Assembly: GCA_963752695.1 (NCBI GenBank)
Contig: CAVVZB010000003.1
Coordinates: 186,001-250,000, forward strand
Source: Bog-113 sp963752695
GTDB lineage: Bacteria; Acidobacteriota; Terriglobia; Bryobacterales; Bryobacteraceae
Direction of reading: 5' to 3'
DNA length: 64,000 nt
Every line of letters starts with the position of its first letter. Within the stretch, counting starts at the first letter, position 1. The position numbers were made by a program, and so were the translations under genes. The notes beneath the pieces were generated by a model. That model saw nothing but the letters and a program-made list of their open reading frames with translations, was not told the DNA's origin and searched no databases. Shown one piece after another: positions 1 through 11,604 of this stretch.

Positions 1-11
1 TCGGGTTCACC

Positions 12-359
12 ATGCAGGCGGCCACGAGTGTTGCGGGAAAATGGGCGGGCTCGGTCGACGTGCACGACAGCAGCAGCGGAAGCACTATCTCCACGCCGAT
101 CCAGGTTGAATTCAAAGATAGGCAGGAGGGTGGCGTTTCCGGCAAGATCGGGCGGGAAGGGGAGCCCGACGCGGTCGAAATCCGAAACGGAAAGATCGAG
201 GGCAATCACTTAACCTTCGAGGCGGCGAGCGACGAAACCATGGGCGCCATGAAGTTTGACTTATTGCTGGACGGCAACCATCTGGAAGGGCAGCTCAGAG
301 GCGCGGTGGAAGCCCAAGAGATCCTGGGCAAAGTGAAACTGGACCGGGCGAAGGATTAG
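12..359 (+). CDS. Hypothetical beta-rich protein, probably 5' partial
   Basis: The reading frame is open from the first in-frame base of the window through the ATG at 12, so the true start probably lies outside. The 115 visible residues are polar, alternate short strands (AGKWAGSVDV, GNHLTFEAAS, MKFDLLLDGNHLEGQL) and look like a small beta-sandwich or lipocalin-like fold often seen in acidobacterial secreted proteins. No catalytic motif is visible. The stop codon at 357-359 abuts, with no gap, the stop of the convergent TPR gene. I do not recognise a family and assign no function. Confidence 0.6.
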   Translation: MQAATSVAGKWAGSVDVHDSSSGSTISTPIQVEFKDRQEGGVSGKIGREGEPDAVEIRNGKIEGNHLTFEAASDETMGAMKFDLLLDGNHLEGQLRGAVEAQEILGKVKLDRAKD

Positions 360-1550
360 CTACTTTTTCAATTCGGCCTGCAGCTGTAGAAACGTGGTTT
401 CCTCGAACGTTTTCTTGATGCGTTCGCCGCTAAGAAACTCGTTAGGTTGCGGACCTTCGCCGCGGCGGCAGCGGGCCAGCAAGTTTTGAGCTTCGGCGTC
501 CTCCGGCGAGCGGTCAAGTACGGCCTGGAAATTGGAAGCCGCTTCGGTAGTGTTGCCGATCTTCCAGAGCGCATATCCGACATTAAACCAGTAGTCCGGA
601 TCACTCTCGTCGCCTTCTAGAGCTTTGCGGAAGTTTTCAATAGCCGCTGGGCGGTTCTTGCGCGATTGCGCCGCGCCCAGATCATTGAAAACTTCGTTCA
701 GCGGGACTTGAGCCGCTACCTGTTGGAGGGATGAAGCCGCGGCATCGAACTCGCCCACGTAGTACTGGCAAAGTCCCAGAAGAAAACGCGATTCATGGAA
801 GTGCGAGTCTGAGGGGGCCACTTTCTCAAGCCAAGCCTGGGCCACCCGGTACTCCCGCTTGGCGAAGGCAAGGCGCCCTAACTGAAAATTCGGCTCGCTA
901 TAGCGCGGGTCCAGCTTGGCTGCCTGAACGAAGAGTTTGACCTGCTGCTCGGGTGAGGGGGAAAGCAGCCCGCGGATGTAATTTTCGACGGAATCGATCC
1001 GAACGGGCGGGCGGGTTTGCAGGTAATCGGATTCGCTAGGCTGGGAATGCGGCTGGAAGTAATGAATTGACTGCCAAGCAAGGCGTGACTCGAGCAAGCT
1101 CAGATCATCCAAAACGCCCGTTTGGGTAAACGTCGGACCCTCCCGGAAGCGTTTGCGATCCATTACATTCACGATCAATTTCAGTTGGCCGCGGGTGGCC
1201 GGTGTGCCGGCGGGAGGCGCCGCCACTTCGAAGCTGCCAAAGACGATTTGGGCGGCATCCAGCGAATCGCCTAATCTCAGTACGGTGGCGCGGGTCAGCG
1301 GGACTCCCGAGCGAACCGCCATGCGATTGTAAACCTCCACGCGGTCTTCGCGCGAAAGAACTAAGACGCCGGCGCCAGCCAGTGCTTCGCGGAGTGTTTC
1401 GGCCACGCTTTCGCCGATCCAATCGAGATTCGGCTTCTGGGACGAATTGAAGAACGGGAGGACGGTTACGGTATCGGCGGCGCCAAAAAGCGGGAGCGCG
1501 AGCGAGCACAGAGTGAAGGAAAGTAACAGTCGTGGACGGCGGAACAGCAC
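360..1550 (-). CDS. Exported TPR-repeat protein with N-terminal TolB/FlgO-like domain
   Basis: A 396-residue protein with a signal peptide (about residues 1-24, RRPRLLLSFTLCSLALPLFGA). Residues about 25-180 resemble the N-terminal domain seen in TolB/FlgO-type and adenylate-cyclase-associated proteins that begins VTVLPFFN, followed by IGESVAETLREAL. Residues about 200-370 form several tetratricopeptide repeats (NFQLGRLAFAKREYRVAQAWLEKV, YWFNVGYALWKIGNTTEAASNF). It starts 26 bases after the stop of miaA on the same strand, so the two are probably cotranscribed. Likely a periplasmic or outer-membrane-associated assembly or scaffold protein; the precise role is unknown. Confidence 0.8.
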   Translation of the reverse strand: MLFRRPRLLLSFTLCSLALPLFGAADTVTVLPFFNSSQKPNLDWIGESVAETLREALAGAGVLVLSREDRVEVYNRMAVRSGVPLTRATVLRLGDSLDAAQIVFGSFEVAAPPAGTPATRGQLKLIVNVMDRKRFREGPTFTQTGVLDDLSLLESRLAWQSIHYFQPHSQPSESDYLQTRPPVRIDSVENYIRGLLSPSPEQQVKLFVQAAKLDPRYSEPNFQLGRLAFAKREYRVAQAWLEKVAPSDSHFHESRFLLGLCQYYVGEFDAAASSLQQVAAQVPLNEVFNDLGAAQSRKNRPAAIENFRKALEGDESDPDYWFNVGYALWKIGNTTEAASNFQAVLDRSPEDAEAQNLLARCRRGEGPQPNEFLSGERIKKTFEETTFLQLQAELKK

Positions 1551-1576
1551 TATTTGGAGTCTATCAAGGTTCGCGG

Positions 1577-2506
1577 TTATCGCTGGTCGCCGGTCATGAA
1601 GCGATCGACCAGGGCTGCGGCCTCGTCGATGATGAGCGGATCGTTTCCCATGCCGGGAAGCATTACGATTCCGGGCTCATGCCGGAACCAGGTGATTTGC
1701 CGCTTGGCGTACCGCCGGGTATCCCGTTGCATCTGCTCCAGAGCTTGCTCCTCGGTCATGCGCGATTCCAGAACCGCCAAACCTTCTTTGTAACCGAGGG
1801 ACAGGAGCGGCTTGGCGTCGCGCGGAACCCCGCGCTGAAGCAGCCCTGCGATTTCGCCCAGGAGCCCGTCGCACAGCATATTCCGCGCACGCTGGTTCAA
1901 CAGCTCGTAGAGTTGCTCGCGTGGGGGAAACAAACCCAATTTTAGAACCCGAAGGCCGGTCAATGGCTCACTTGGCTGCGCGGCGGATGCCGGGCGAGAT
2001 GAAAGCAGCCGAATCTCCAACGCGCGGACCAGCTTAGCCACGTCGTGGGCATGGATCTTCGCGCTGGACACGGGGTCAAGCCGCCGCACCAGCCGGTGCA
2101 GGGAGCCTGGACGGCGGCGCTCATGCTCGATCAGCCGCTGGCGAGTTTCCGCGCTCGCCGGTGGAGTCGCGGGCAAGCCATTCAGCAGCGCACGCAGGTA
2201 GAAGCCTGTACCTCCGGCTACCACCGGTACTTTTCCGCGTTGTTCGATGTCATGTAAAACAGAGCGCGCGCGAGAAGCGAAGTCTCCGGCCGTGAAACTT
2301 TCGCATGGTTCCACGGCATCTATTAGGTGATGAGGGATTTCCCCGCGCTGCTGTTCCGGCAGTTTTGCTGTCCCGATATCGAAATGGCGGTAGACCTGCA
2401 GCGAATCGCAGTTGATGACCTCACCGGAGAACAGCCGAGCGAGATGGATGGCGAGGCTGCTTTTGCCCGAACCGGTAGGTCCGCAGACCACAATCAGCGG
2501 CGTCAT
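1577..2506 (-). CDS. miaA: tRNA dimethylallyltransferase MiaA
   Basis: MiaA transfers a dimethylallyl group from DMAPP to N6 of A37 in tRNAs that read codons starting with U, the first step to ms2i6A. The 309 residues match the family length. A P-loop (GPTGSGKSS, residues 8-16) is followed by the INCDSLQVYRHFDIGTAKL segment holding the catalytic Asp, then PHHLIDAVEP, VVAGGTGFYLRALLNGL and the C-terminal YAKRQITWFR motif that contacts tRNA. Start ATG at 2506. The TPR gene follows closely on the same strand; mutL, another frequent neighbour of miaA, lies 10 kb away. Confidence 0.97.
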   Translation of the reverse strand: MTPLIVVCGPTGSGKSSLAIHLARLFSGEVINCDSLQVYRHFDIGTAKLPEQQRGEIPHHLIDAVEPCESFTAGDFASRARSVLHDIEQRGKVPVVAGGTGFYLRALLNGLPATPPASAETRQRLIEHERRRPGSLHRLVRRLDPVSSAKIHAHDVAKLVRALEIRLLSSRPASAAQPSEPLTGLRVLKLGLFPPREQLYELLNQRARNMLCDGLLGEIAGLLQRGVPRDAKPLLSLGYKEGLAVLESRMTEEQALEQMQRDTRRYAKRQITWFRHEPGIVMLPGMGNDPLIIDEAAALVDRFMTGDQR

Positions 2507-2549
2507 CTTTTCTCCGACGTGCCATTGCTTACCCCCGAGACGCTGGCTT

Positions 2550-2574
2550 CGAAACCGCGTTTCGGAGCTATACT
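2550..2574 (+). promoter_or_regulatory. Candidate promoter and operator for the 2639 TPR gene
   Basis: In the divergent space between miaA and the TPR gene, a perfect inverted repeat CGAAAC-CGC-GTTTCG (2550-2564) lies just upstream of TATACT (2569-2574), a good sigma-70 -10 hexamer. No strong -35 is present at the right spacing, so the palindrome may be the site of an activator or repressor. Sequence observation; regulatory role is inference. Confidence 0.35.
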
Positions 2575-2638
2575 GACAGTAAATTCAGACTTGTTCTGTT
2601 CCGCAGACGGGAAGAGCAGAGAAAGACTACCCAAATTC

Positions 2639-4744
2639 ATGACGAACTCTTTGCGTGCCCTTCGCCCCTTACTCGCTGCCACCGCAATAGCGGTGATGAT
2701 CTTTTTGTGCCCAGCCCAGTCGCAAACCGCGCAGGACGGGAAAGGGATGGAAGCGAAGCCTCAGGAACTGCGCGAAGTCGAGCATAGCGCAGCCACGGAT
2801 CGCTCTTCCGCATATTACAACTTCTCGATGGGTCACATGTATTCCGACATGGCTCAGGCCTACAACCGCTCGGACTATTTGACCAAGGCGATTGAGTTCT
2901 ATAAGCAGGCGCTGAAACTCGATCCATCCATCAGCTTCATCAATGAGGAGTTGACCGATCTTTACATCCAAAGCGGGCAGCTGAATAAGGCGGTCACGGA
3001 AGCCGAAGACTTATTGAAGCAGAACCCGAACGACCTGGGAGCGCGCCGTATTCTGGGCCGCGTTTACACGAGGATGATCGGCGATCCGCAGCAAGGCAAG
3101 CTGGACGAGAAGATGCTCAAGCTGTCGATTGAGCAGTACTCGAAAATCGTAGAACAAGACCCAGGGGACGTGGAAAGCCAACTCCTGCTCGCGCGGCTGT
3201 ACCGGCTTTCCCGCGATACTGCGTCCGCCGAGAAATCCTATAAGGCGATTATCGCCAAGGACGCCGACAACGATGAAGCGCTAACGGGCTTGGCCGCCAT
3301 CTACTCGGATCGCGGCGAAACGAAGCAAGCGATTGAGATGCTGAAGCACGCCGGGGATACCAACCCGAGCCCGCGCACCATGGTCATGCTAGCCACCCTT
3401 TACGAGCAGACCAATGATTTCGCGGCTGCAGCGGACGCTTGGCAGCAAGTCTTGCAGGTCGCGCCGGACAACGATCAATGGAAGCGCGCGCTTGCCAAGG
3501 ATCTGCTTTTCTCCGATAGGACTGAAGAAGCTCGCAAGATGTACGAATCCATCGCGGCCGAAAATCCGCACGATGCTCAGGTTCAGTTGCGGCTTTCTGA
3601 GATCTACATCCAGAAGCGTGATTTTTTGAAGGCGCAGTCGGCTTTGAACATCGCCAAGCGCGAGGACGGAGACAATCTTGAAGTTAAGTACAACGAAGTG
3701 ATTCTGCTGGACGCGCAAGGCAAGAGCGACGATGCGATCAAGGTGCTGAAGGGCATCATCGATGGCATTTCGAAACCGGAATATACGGCGGCCGAGCGTA
3801 GTCAGCGGAACCGATTAGAGGAGCGTTTGGGGACGTTGTACCGATCTGCGGGTAAGTATCCCATGGCTGTGAATAGCTTCCGCGAAATCAGCGCGGACGA
3901 TACCGAAATGGCGCCGCGCGCCGCTGTTCAGATTGTGGAAACCTACCGGCTGGCGAAAGACTTGCCGGCTGCCCGGCGCGAGGCGGATGCGGCGTTGAAA
4001 AAGTTTCCGAAAGACCGATTGGTACAGCGTGAACACGCGACAATCCTGGCCGATACCGGAAAGATCGACGAAGCAGTCAACGAGCTTGGTGCTCAGAAGG
4101 ACGGTAAGAACGATCGCGAAATTCTCCTAGCGACCGCCCAAATCCTTGAGAAGGGTAAGCGGTACCCGGACGAGCAAGCCGCGCTCGATTCCGCGCAGAA
4201 GCTAAGCAGCACCAAGGCGGAGACGACCGAGATCGCGTTCATGCGAGGCGCGCTGCTGGAGAAGATGAAGAACTTCGAAGGTGCGGAGGCAGAGTTCCGC
4301 AAGATTCTGAAGGACGATCCGCAGAACGCTGGGGCCCTGAACTACTTAGGCTACATGCTGGCTGATCGGAACCAACATCTGGACGAGGCGCAACAGCTCA
4401 TTACCAAGGCGCTGGAGATCGATCCCCAGAACTACGCTTATATGGACAGTTTGGGTTGGGTCTACTACCACCAGAACCTGCTCGATCAAGCCGCCGACCA
4501 ATTACGGCGCGCTTTGGACAAGGTCAATAATGACCCCACCGTGCACGATCATCTGGGCGACGTTTTGCTGAAACAAGGCAAGGTGAAAGAGGCCATCGCT
4601 CAGTGGCAGTCTTCCTTGAAGACCTGGAATACCAGCCCGGCAACTTCCGATGCTGACCCGGCCGATATGGCCAAGGTGCAGCGTAAGCTCGATGACGCCC
4701 GCGTGCGCATCGCGCAAGAAACGCACGGTCACGAATCGCACTAG
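2639..4744 (+). CDS. Large exported TPR-repeat protein
   Basis: I start this gene at ATG 2639 because it opens a clear signal peptide (TNSLRALRPLLAATAIAVMIF then AQSQTAQ); the same frame runs open upstream to 2327 but that part only mirrors miaA. The mature part of the 701-residue protein is almost wholly tetratricopeptide repeats, at least a dozen (KAIEFYKQALKLDPS, QAIEMLKHAGDTNPS, EAQQLITKALEIDPQNYAYMDSLGWVYY, KEAIAQWQSSLKTW). The last repeats are the most canonical. The protein is presumably a periplasmic scaffold. The ABC ATPase gene begins two bases after its stop, so expression is probably coupled. Confidence 0.85.
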   Translation: MTNSLRALRPLLAATAIAVMIFLCPAQSQTAQDGKGMEAKPQELREVEHSAATDRSSAYYNFSMGHMYSDMAQAYNRSDYLTKAIEFYKQALKLDPSISFINEELTDLYIQSGQLNKAVTEAEDLLKQNPNDLGARRILGRVYTRMIGDPQQGKLDEKMLKLSIEQYSKIVEQDPGDVESQLLLARLYRLSRDTASAEKSYKAIIAKDADNDEALTGLAAIYSDRGETKQAIEMLKHAGDTNPSPRTMVMLATLYEQTNDFAAAADAWQQVLQVAPDNDQWKRALAKDLLFSDRTEEARKMYESIAAENPHDAQVQLRLSEIYIQKRDFLKAQSALNIAKREDGDNLEVKYNEVILLDAQGKSDDAIKVLKGIIDGISKPEYTAAERSQRNRLEERLGTLYRSAGKYPMAVNSFREISADDTEMAPRAAVQIVETYRLAKDLPAARREADAALKKFPKDRLVQREHATILADTGKIDEAVNELGAQKDGKNDREILLATAQILEKGKRYPDEQAALDSAQKLSSTKAETTEIAFMRGALLEKMKNFEGAEAEFRKILKDDPQNAGALNYLGYMLADRNQHLDEAQQLITKALEIDPQNYAYMDSLGWVYYHQNLLDQAADQLRRALDKVNNDPTVHDHLGDVLLKQGKVKEAIAQWQSSLKTWNTSPATSDADPADMAKVQRKLDDARVRIAQETHGHESH

Positions 4745-4745
4745 C

Positions 4746-5525
4746 TTGAACCTGATTGAGTTCCAGCAGGCTACCGTGCTCCGCGGCGGCCGGCCCGCGT
4801 TGGACGATCTCACTCTTCAGATACGCAGCGGAGAGTCCATTGCGATCCTTGGCCCGAACGGCTGCGGAAAGAGCACGTTGATAGGCACGATCCTGCGTGA
4901 GTTCTATCCGCTAAGGCGAGACGGCGCTTTTGTAAAGATCATGGGGCAGGAGCTTTGGAACATCGAGGACCTGCGCTCGTCCATTGGGATCGTGAAGAAC
5001 AATCTGATGCCTCCGGCAGCGGGCATCGTGCCGGCGCGCGAGCTGGTTGTATCGAGCTTCTTCGGCAGTGTCGGATTATGGAATCACCAGCGTCCCACGG
5101 CGGCCATGTGGGAGGCGACCGATGCCGCGCTGGAGCGTGTCGGAGCGGGCTATTTAGCGAAGCGTGATATCGACGAGCTTTCCTCCGGCGAATTGCGGCG
5201 CGTGGAGATTGCTCGCGCTCTGGCGCATCAGCCGCGGACTCTGCTGCTTGATGAACCGGGCAATCACTTGGACCCTCGGGCGCGGTCCGAATTGCTCACC
5301 CTGGTGCGAAACCTTGCTCGATCCGGGACGGCGATCATCATGGTCACTCATCATATTTCGGAGGTTGTGCCGGAAGTGGAGCGCGTGATTTTTCTAAAGG
5401 CCGGCAGGTTGTTTCGGGAAGGCCCGAAGCGAGACTTGCTGAAGTCCGAAGTTCTGAGCGATCTTTTTCAGCACCCGCTCACAGTCGCCGAGCATGAAGG
5501 CTTCTATTTCGAAACCGTTCGCTAG
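4746..5525 (+). CDS. ABC transporter ATP-binding protein
   Basis: I choose the TTG at 4746, one base after the upstream TAG, because LNLIEFQQATVLRGG matches the start of ABC ATPase domains; the in-frame residues upstream mirror the TPR gene. The 259 residues carry Walker A GPNGCGKST, Q-loop region, signature LSSGELRR, Walker B LLLDEPGNHLDPRAR and the switch His in VTHH. The signature is ModF/YbbL-like rather than the LSGGQ of importers. No permease gene is adjacent, so the partner and substrate are unknown; an export or assembly role linked to the TPR protein is possible. Its stop overlaps the convergent gene's stop in CTAG. Confidence 0.88.
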   Translation: MNLIEFQQATVLRGGRPALDDLTLQIRSGESIAILGPNGCGKSTLIGTILREFYPLRRDGAFVKIMGQELWNIEDLRSSIGIVKNNLMPPAAGIVPARELVVSSFFGSVGLWNHQRPTAAMWEATDAALERVGAGYLAKRDIDELSSGELRRVEIARALAHQPRTLLLDEPGNHLDPRARSELLTLVRNLARSGTAIIMVTHHISEVVPEVERVIFLKAGRLFREGPKRDLLKSEVLSDLFQHPLTVAEHEGFYFETVR

Positions 5526-5974
5526 CGAATCACCTGTAGCTCGAACGATTGGCTGACGCTATGGCCTTTTCCATCCTCCGCAGTCAGTTTGTATTCCGTC
5601 GTTTTCGCGGGTGAGACCTGGAAGCAGTGGCTCATCGCGGGATGTAGTTCCTCGACCGGCGGATCAAGCCGCACGGACTTAGCCTCATTGACGCCGAAAC
5701 AAACATTGGCGTGGCCACCGCGCCGGATCGCGCCTGGCATCGCATAGAACATCAGGATCTTCAAGTTGCGTCCACCAAGAACATCCACAGTGTGTTGCGC
5801 GTCCGCGATCTGCTTGTCTTTGACCTGCTGCTCGGCGCGCCGCGCATCGTTGGCCCGGGAATAGAACGTCCACCCCACGTATAGCGCGGCGATTAGGACG
5901 GCAAGTGCGGTAAACGGTAGAACTTTACGGAGTAGTTCGAAAGGCTCGCGGGATTCAGGCTCGTTTTCGGGCAC
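5522..5974 (-). CDS. Single-pass membrane protein of unknown function
   Basis: A 150-residue protein with a charged N-terminus, one transmembrane segment (about residues 19-36, VLPFTALAVLIAALYVGWTF), a short Lys/Arg/Gln-rich linker and a C-terminal domain of about 95 residues that looks like a beta-sandwich (GGHANVCFGVNEAKSVRLDP, TTEYKLTAEDGKGHSVSQSFELQV), reminiscent of Ig-like folds. The annotated GTG start at 5974 lies directly behind the T-run of the ppdK terminator, which leaves no room for a normal Shine-Dalgarno sequence. Function unknown. Confidence 0.65.
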   Translation of the reverse strand: MPENEPESREPFELLRKVLPFTALAVLIAALYVGWTFYSRANDARRAEQQVKDKQIADAQHTVDVLGGRNLKILMFYAMPGAIRRGGHANVCFGVNEAKSVRLDPPVEELHPAMSHCFQVSPAKTTEYKLTAEDGKGHSVSQSFELQVIR

Positions 5975-5975
5975 G

Positions 5976-6003
5976 AAAAAAGGAGGGCCCTTTCGACCCT
6001 CCT
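5976..6003 (-). terminator. Rho-independent terminator after ppdK
   Basis: On the minus strand a 7-bp stem AGGAGGG/CCCTCCT (6003-5997 with 5987-5981) and a 9-base loop are followed by six T residues. It sits 28 bases downstream of the ppdK stop and ends the recO-glyQ-glyS-ppdK transcription unit, immediately before the GTG of the next minus-strand gene. Confidence 0.85.
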
Positions 6004-6031
6004 CGTATCGTACCCAAATGGCGGTGGAGAA

Positions 6032-8763
<2,732 letters not shown>

Positions 8764-8767
<4 letters not shown>

Positions 8768-10716
8768 GATTTAGTCTCCTGGGAAGTGGTTACAATTTCG
8801 GAAAAGTCTGCAATGGTCGAGAACTCTCGGCGCATCGAATGGAGAAGCGTCAGCCGGTTGGCGCGGACGCCCTGGTCGGGAGCATTCACTAATACCTTGT
8901 CGAAGAACAGGTCGACATGCGGCCGCAATTCTGCAATGGCGCGCAGAGCCAGTTCGTACTCAACGCCCGCGATTTTCTGCCGGGTTCCCTGATAGGCCGC
9001 ATACAGCGCGGCTTCCGGTCCGGGCTCGATGCGCGCGGGATCGATCTCCGCGTTATCGGGGAACTGCGCCTGTTTCAGGATGTTCGAAATACGCTTGAAG
9101 CTGGCAGCCAGCGGCTCGAAATCAGGCGTCGTTCGTACGGCCTGAATTGCGGCCAGACGCTTTTCGAAATCGGTCAGATCGCTCCAGCCGGAGGCGACCA
9201 CGGCGTTCACTTCGTCATACTGGAAACCGCGTACATCGCGGAAGTAGTAGCGCAGACGATCGAGCAGGAAGTCTTCGAGCTTGGCATCCCCATGTAGCAA
9301 GGGCTTCAACTCCAGCCGCATCCCGCCTTCGACGATGATCTTGACAACACCCTGGGCCGCGCGGCGCAAGGCAAACGGATCTTTCGAGCCGGACGGAATT
9401 AGGCCGATCTGAAAACAACCGCGCAACGTGTCAAGCTTGTCGGCCAGGGCGAGAATCCGTCCGGCGTGACTGGAAGGAATCGAATCCTCCATGCTGGCGG
9501 GCTTGTAATGTTCGTAGATGGCTTGGCAGACCGGCTCGGGCTCGCCTTGCGCGCGAGCGTAGAGGCCGCCGATAACGCCTTGGAGTTCCGTAAATTCTTT
9601 GACGAGCTCGGTGGTCAAGTCCGTCTTCGACAACTCCGCCGCGCGGTGGGCATCGGCATCGCCGCCCAGTTCGCCGACAAGCGACTGCATGCGGCGAGTT
9701 TTTTCCAGGTAGGAGCCGAGCTTCGCCTGGAAAGTCACATGCGCCAGGTCTTCCACGCGTTCACTCAGCGGGCGTTTCTGGTCGGCATCCCAAAAGAATC
9801 GCGCATCGCTGAAACGTGCCCGTAGTACGCGTTCATTGCCACGCCGGATCAAGCCTTCGCGATCGGCGTCCAGATTAATGACCGCCACAAACTGCGGCAG
9901 TAGCGCGCCCTCGCCAGACTCTACGGAAAGATACTTCTGGTGATAGCGCATCACGGTGGTCAGGACTTCTTTTGGAAGAGTCAGAAACTCTTCATCGAAC
10001 GCGCCAACGATAGACGTAGGGTATTCGGTGATGTTTGTGAGCGTCTTCAGCAGCGGCCGGTCGCACTTATAGTGAACGTCGCATTCGCGGATGCGCGCGT
10101 AGCGCTCGTCCGCGGACAGGATGACGAAGTTCTCGCGCAGCTTTGTTTCGTAATCGTCATGGTGGACGCGAAACCATTTATGTCCGAGGGTGCGATGACC
10201 GCTCGATAGATTAGAACTTTTCACGCCGGCGATCTCGAACGGAATGATGTCGTCGCCGAGTAACGCCACAATCCATCGGATGGGACGAATGAAACGTTCA
10301 CTGCCCTTTCCCGCCCAATACATGGTTTTCGGGAAAGGCGTGGAGAGGATTACACCGGGAAGAGCCTGCGCGAGGATATCGCTCATCAGACGCCCTGGCA
10401 CCTTCTTAACGAAGGCGTAGTACTCGCCTTTCGGGGTCGTGATCTTGTGCAGCGCATCCACGGCAACGCCGAGCTTCTTAGCGAAGCCGGCGACGGCTCC
10501 GGCGGGCGCGGAGGTGGACGGGCCGGACACCAATTCTTCGCTATCGGGCTCGCGTTCGATCACTCCATCCGCGCGAACAGTCAAGCGGCGCGGAGTTCCA
10601 TCCGTGCGGGCGGCAACGCCCAGCAGCTTTGCGCATTCCGCGCCGAGCGATGCCAGCGCGGACTCGATCATGTGATCGGGAATCTCTTCGGCCCCGACTT
10701 CCAAAAGAAATTTCAA
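8764..10716 (-). CDS. glyS: Glycine--tRNA ligase beta subunit
   Basis: Beta subunit of the bacterial alpha2beta2 glycyl-tRNA synthetase, which binds tRNA. I choose TTG at 10716 (LKFLLEVGAEEIPDHM), because it overlaps the glyQ stop as TTGA and gives the family's normal start; a TTG nine codons upstream (10743) is less likely. The 650 residues include the HD-like region LALADKLDTLRGCFQIGLIPSGSKDPFALRRAAQG and the anticodon-binding tail. Family members are about 690 residues, so this one is slightly short. It is between glyQ and ppdK in a tightly packed minus-strand operon. Confidence 0.96.
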
Positions 10717-11594
10717 GCCAGAACCGCCTGCTGATTGACCCAAGCTTCCGCAATGGCGACGGCCAATTTACGAACCCGCGCAATCACGCCCACGCGTTCG
10801 GTGACGCTAATGGCTCCCCGCGCATCCAGCGTGTTGAACAGATGACTGCATTTCAAAACGTGATCGTACGCGGGAAGCACCGGGAATCGCTCTTTTTGCT
10901 CGTACTTGGCGTACAAGCCGATCAGCCTCTGTGCTTCGCCCTCGTGGAGGCCGAACAGCTTCCAGAGGGTATCCACGTCGGCCAACTCAAAGTTATAGAC
11001 CGAGTACTGGAGTTCATCCTGGAACCGCACATCGCGATACGTGATTCCGGGGGTCCAGACAATGTCATAGACACTATCGCGCACCTGCAGAAACGCCGTT
11101 AGCCGCTCCAGCCCGTAGGTGATCTCGGCGGGAACCAGGTCGAGGTCGATACCGCCGCACTGCTGAAAGTAGGTGAACTGCGTGATTTCCAGGCCATCCA
11201 GCATCACTTGCCAGCCCACGCCCCAAGCGCCCAGCGTTGGCGCTTCCCAGTTATCTTCTTCGAGCTTAATATCGTGCTGAGTCAGGTCGATCCCGATGGC
11301 CTCCAGGCTGCCGAGATACTGGTCGATCACGTCTTCCGGCGCGGGCTTCAGGATCACCTGAAGCTGCTGGTGCTTGTAGAGACGATTGGGATTCTCGCCG
11401 TAACGCCCGTCGGCGGGACGACGGCTGGGCTGCACGTAAGCGGTGTGATACGGCTTCGGTCCAAGGACGCGCAGAAAGGTCTCGGGCGACATGGTGCCTG
11501 CGCCCACTTCCACATCCAGCGGTTCTTGAATCACGCAGCCGCGCTCGCTCCAGTACTGCTTTAAGCGGAAAATAATGTCCTGGAACGAATGCAT
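10713..11594 (-). CDS. glyQ: Glycine--tRNA ligase alpha subunit
   Basis: Catalytic alpha subunit of the heterotetrameric glycyl-tRNA synthetase, making glycyl-adenylate and Gly-tRNA. Class II motifs are present. The start is ATG 11594 (HSFQDIIFRLKQYWSERGC), giving 293 residues close to the usual 300; the longer frame to 11819 only mirrors recO. Other diagnostic stretches are GAGTMSPETFLRVLGP, AYVQPSRRPADGRYGENPNR and WEAPTLGAWGVGWQVMLDG. It begins 10 bases after the recO stop and overlaps glyS by four bases. Confidence 0.98.
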   Translation of the reverse strand: MHSFQDIIFRLKQYWSERGCVIQEPLDVEVGAGTMSPETFLRVLGPKPYHTAYVQPSRRPADGRYGENPNRLYKHQQLQVILKPAPEDVIDQYLGSLEAIGIDLTQHDIKLEEDNWEAPTLGAWGVGWQVMLDGLEITQFTYFQQCGGIDLDLVPAEITYGLERLTAFLQVRDSVYDIVWTPGITYRDVRFQDELQYSVYNFELADVDTLWKLFGLHEGEAQRLIGLYAKYEQKERFPVLPAYDHVLKCSHLFNTLDARGAISVTERVGVIARVRKLAVAIAEAWVNQQAVLA

Positions 11595-11604
11595 GATAAT
11601 TCGG

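Noticed and set aside
2327..2638. N-terminal extension of the TPR protein
   Set aside because: It overlaps miaA antisense and precedes a clear signal peptide at ATG 2639.
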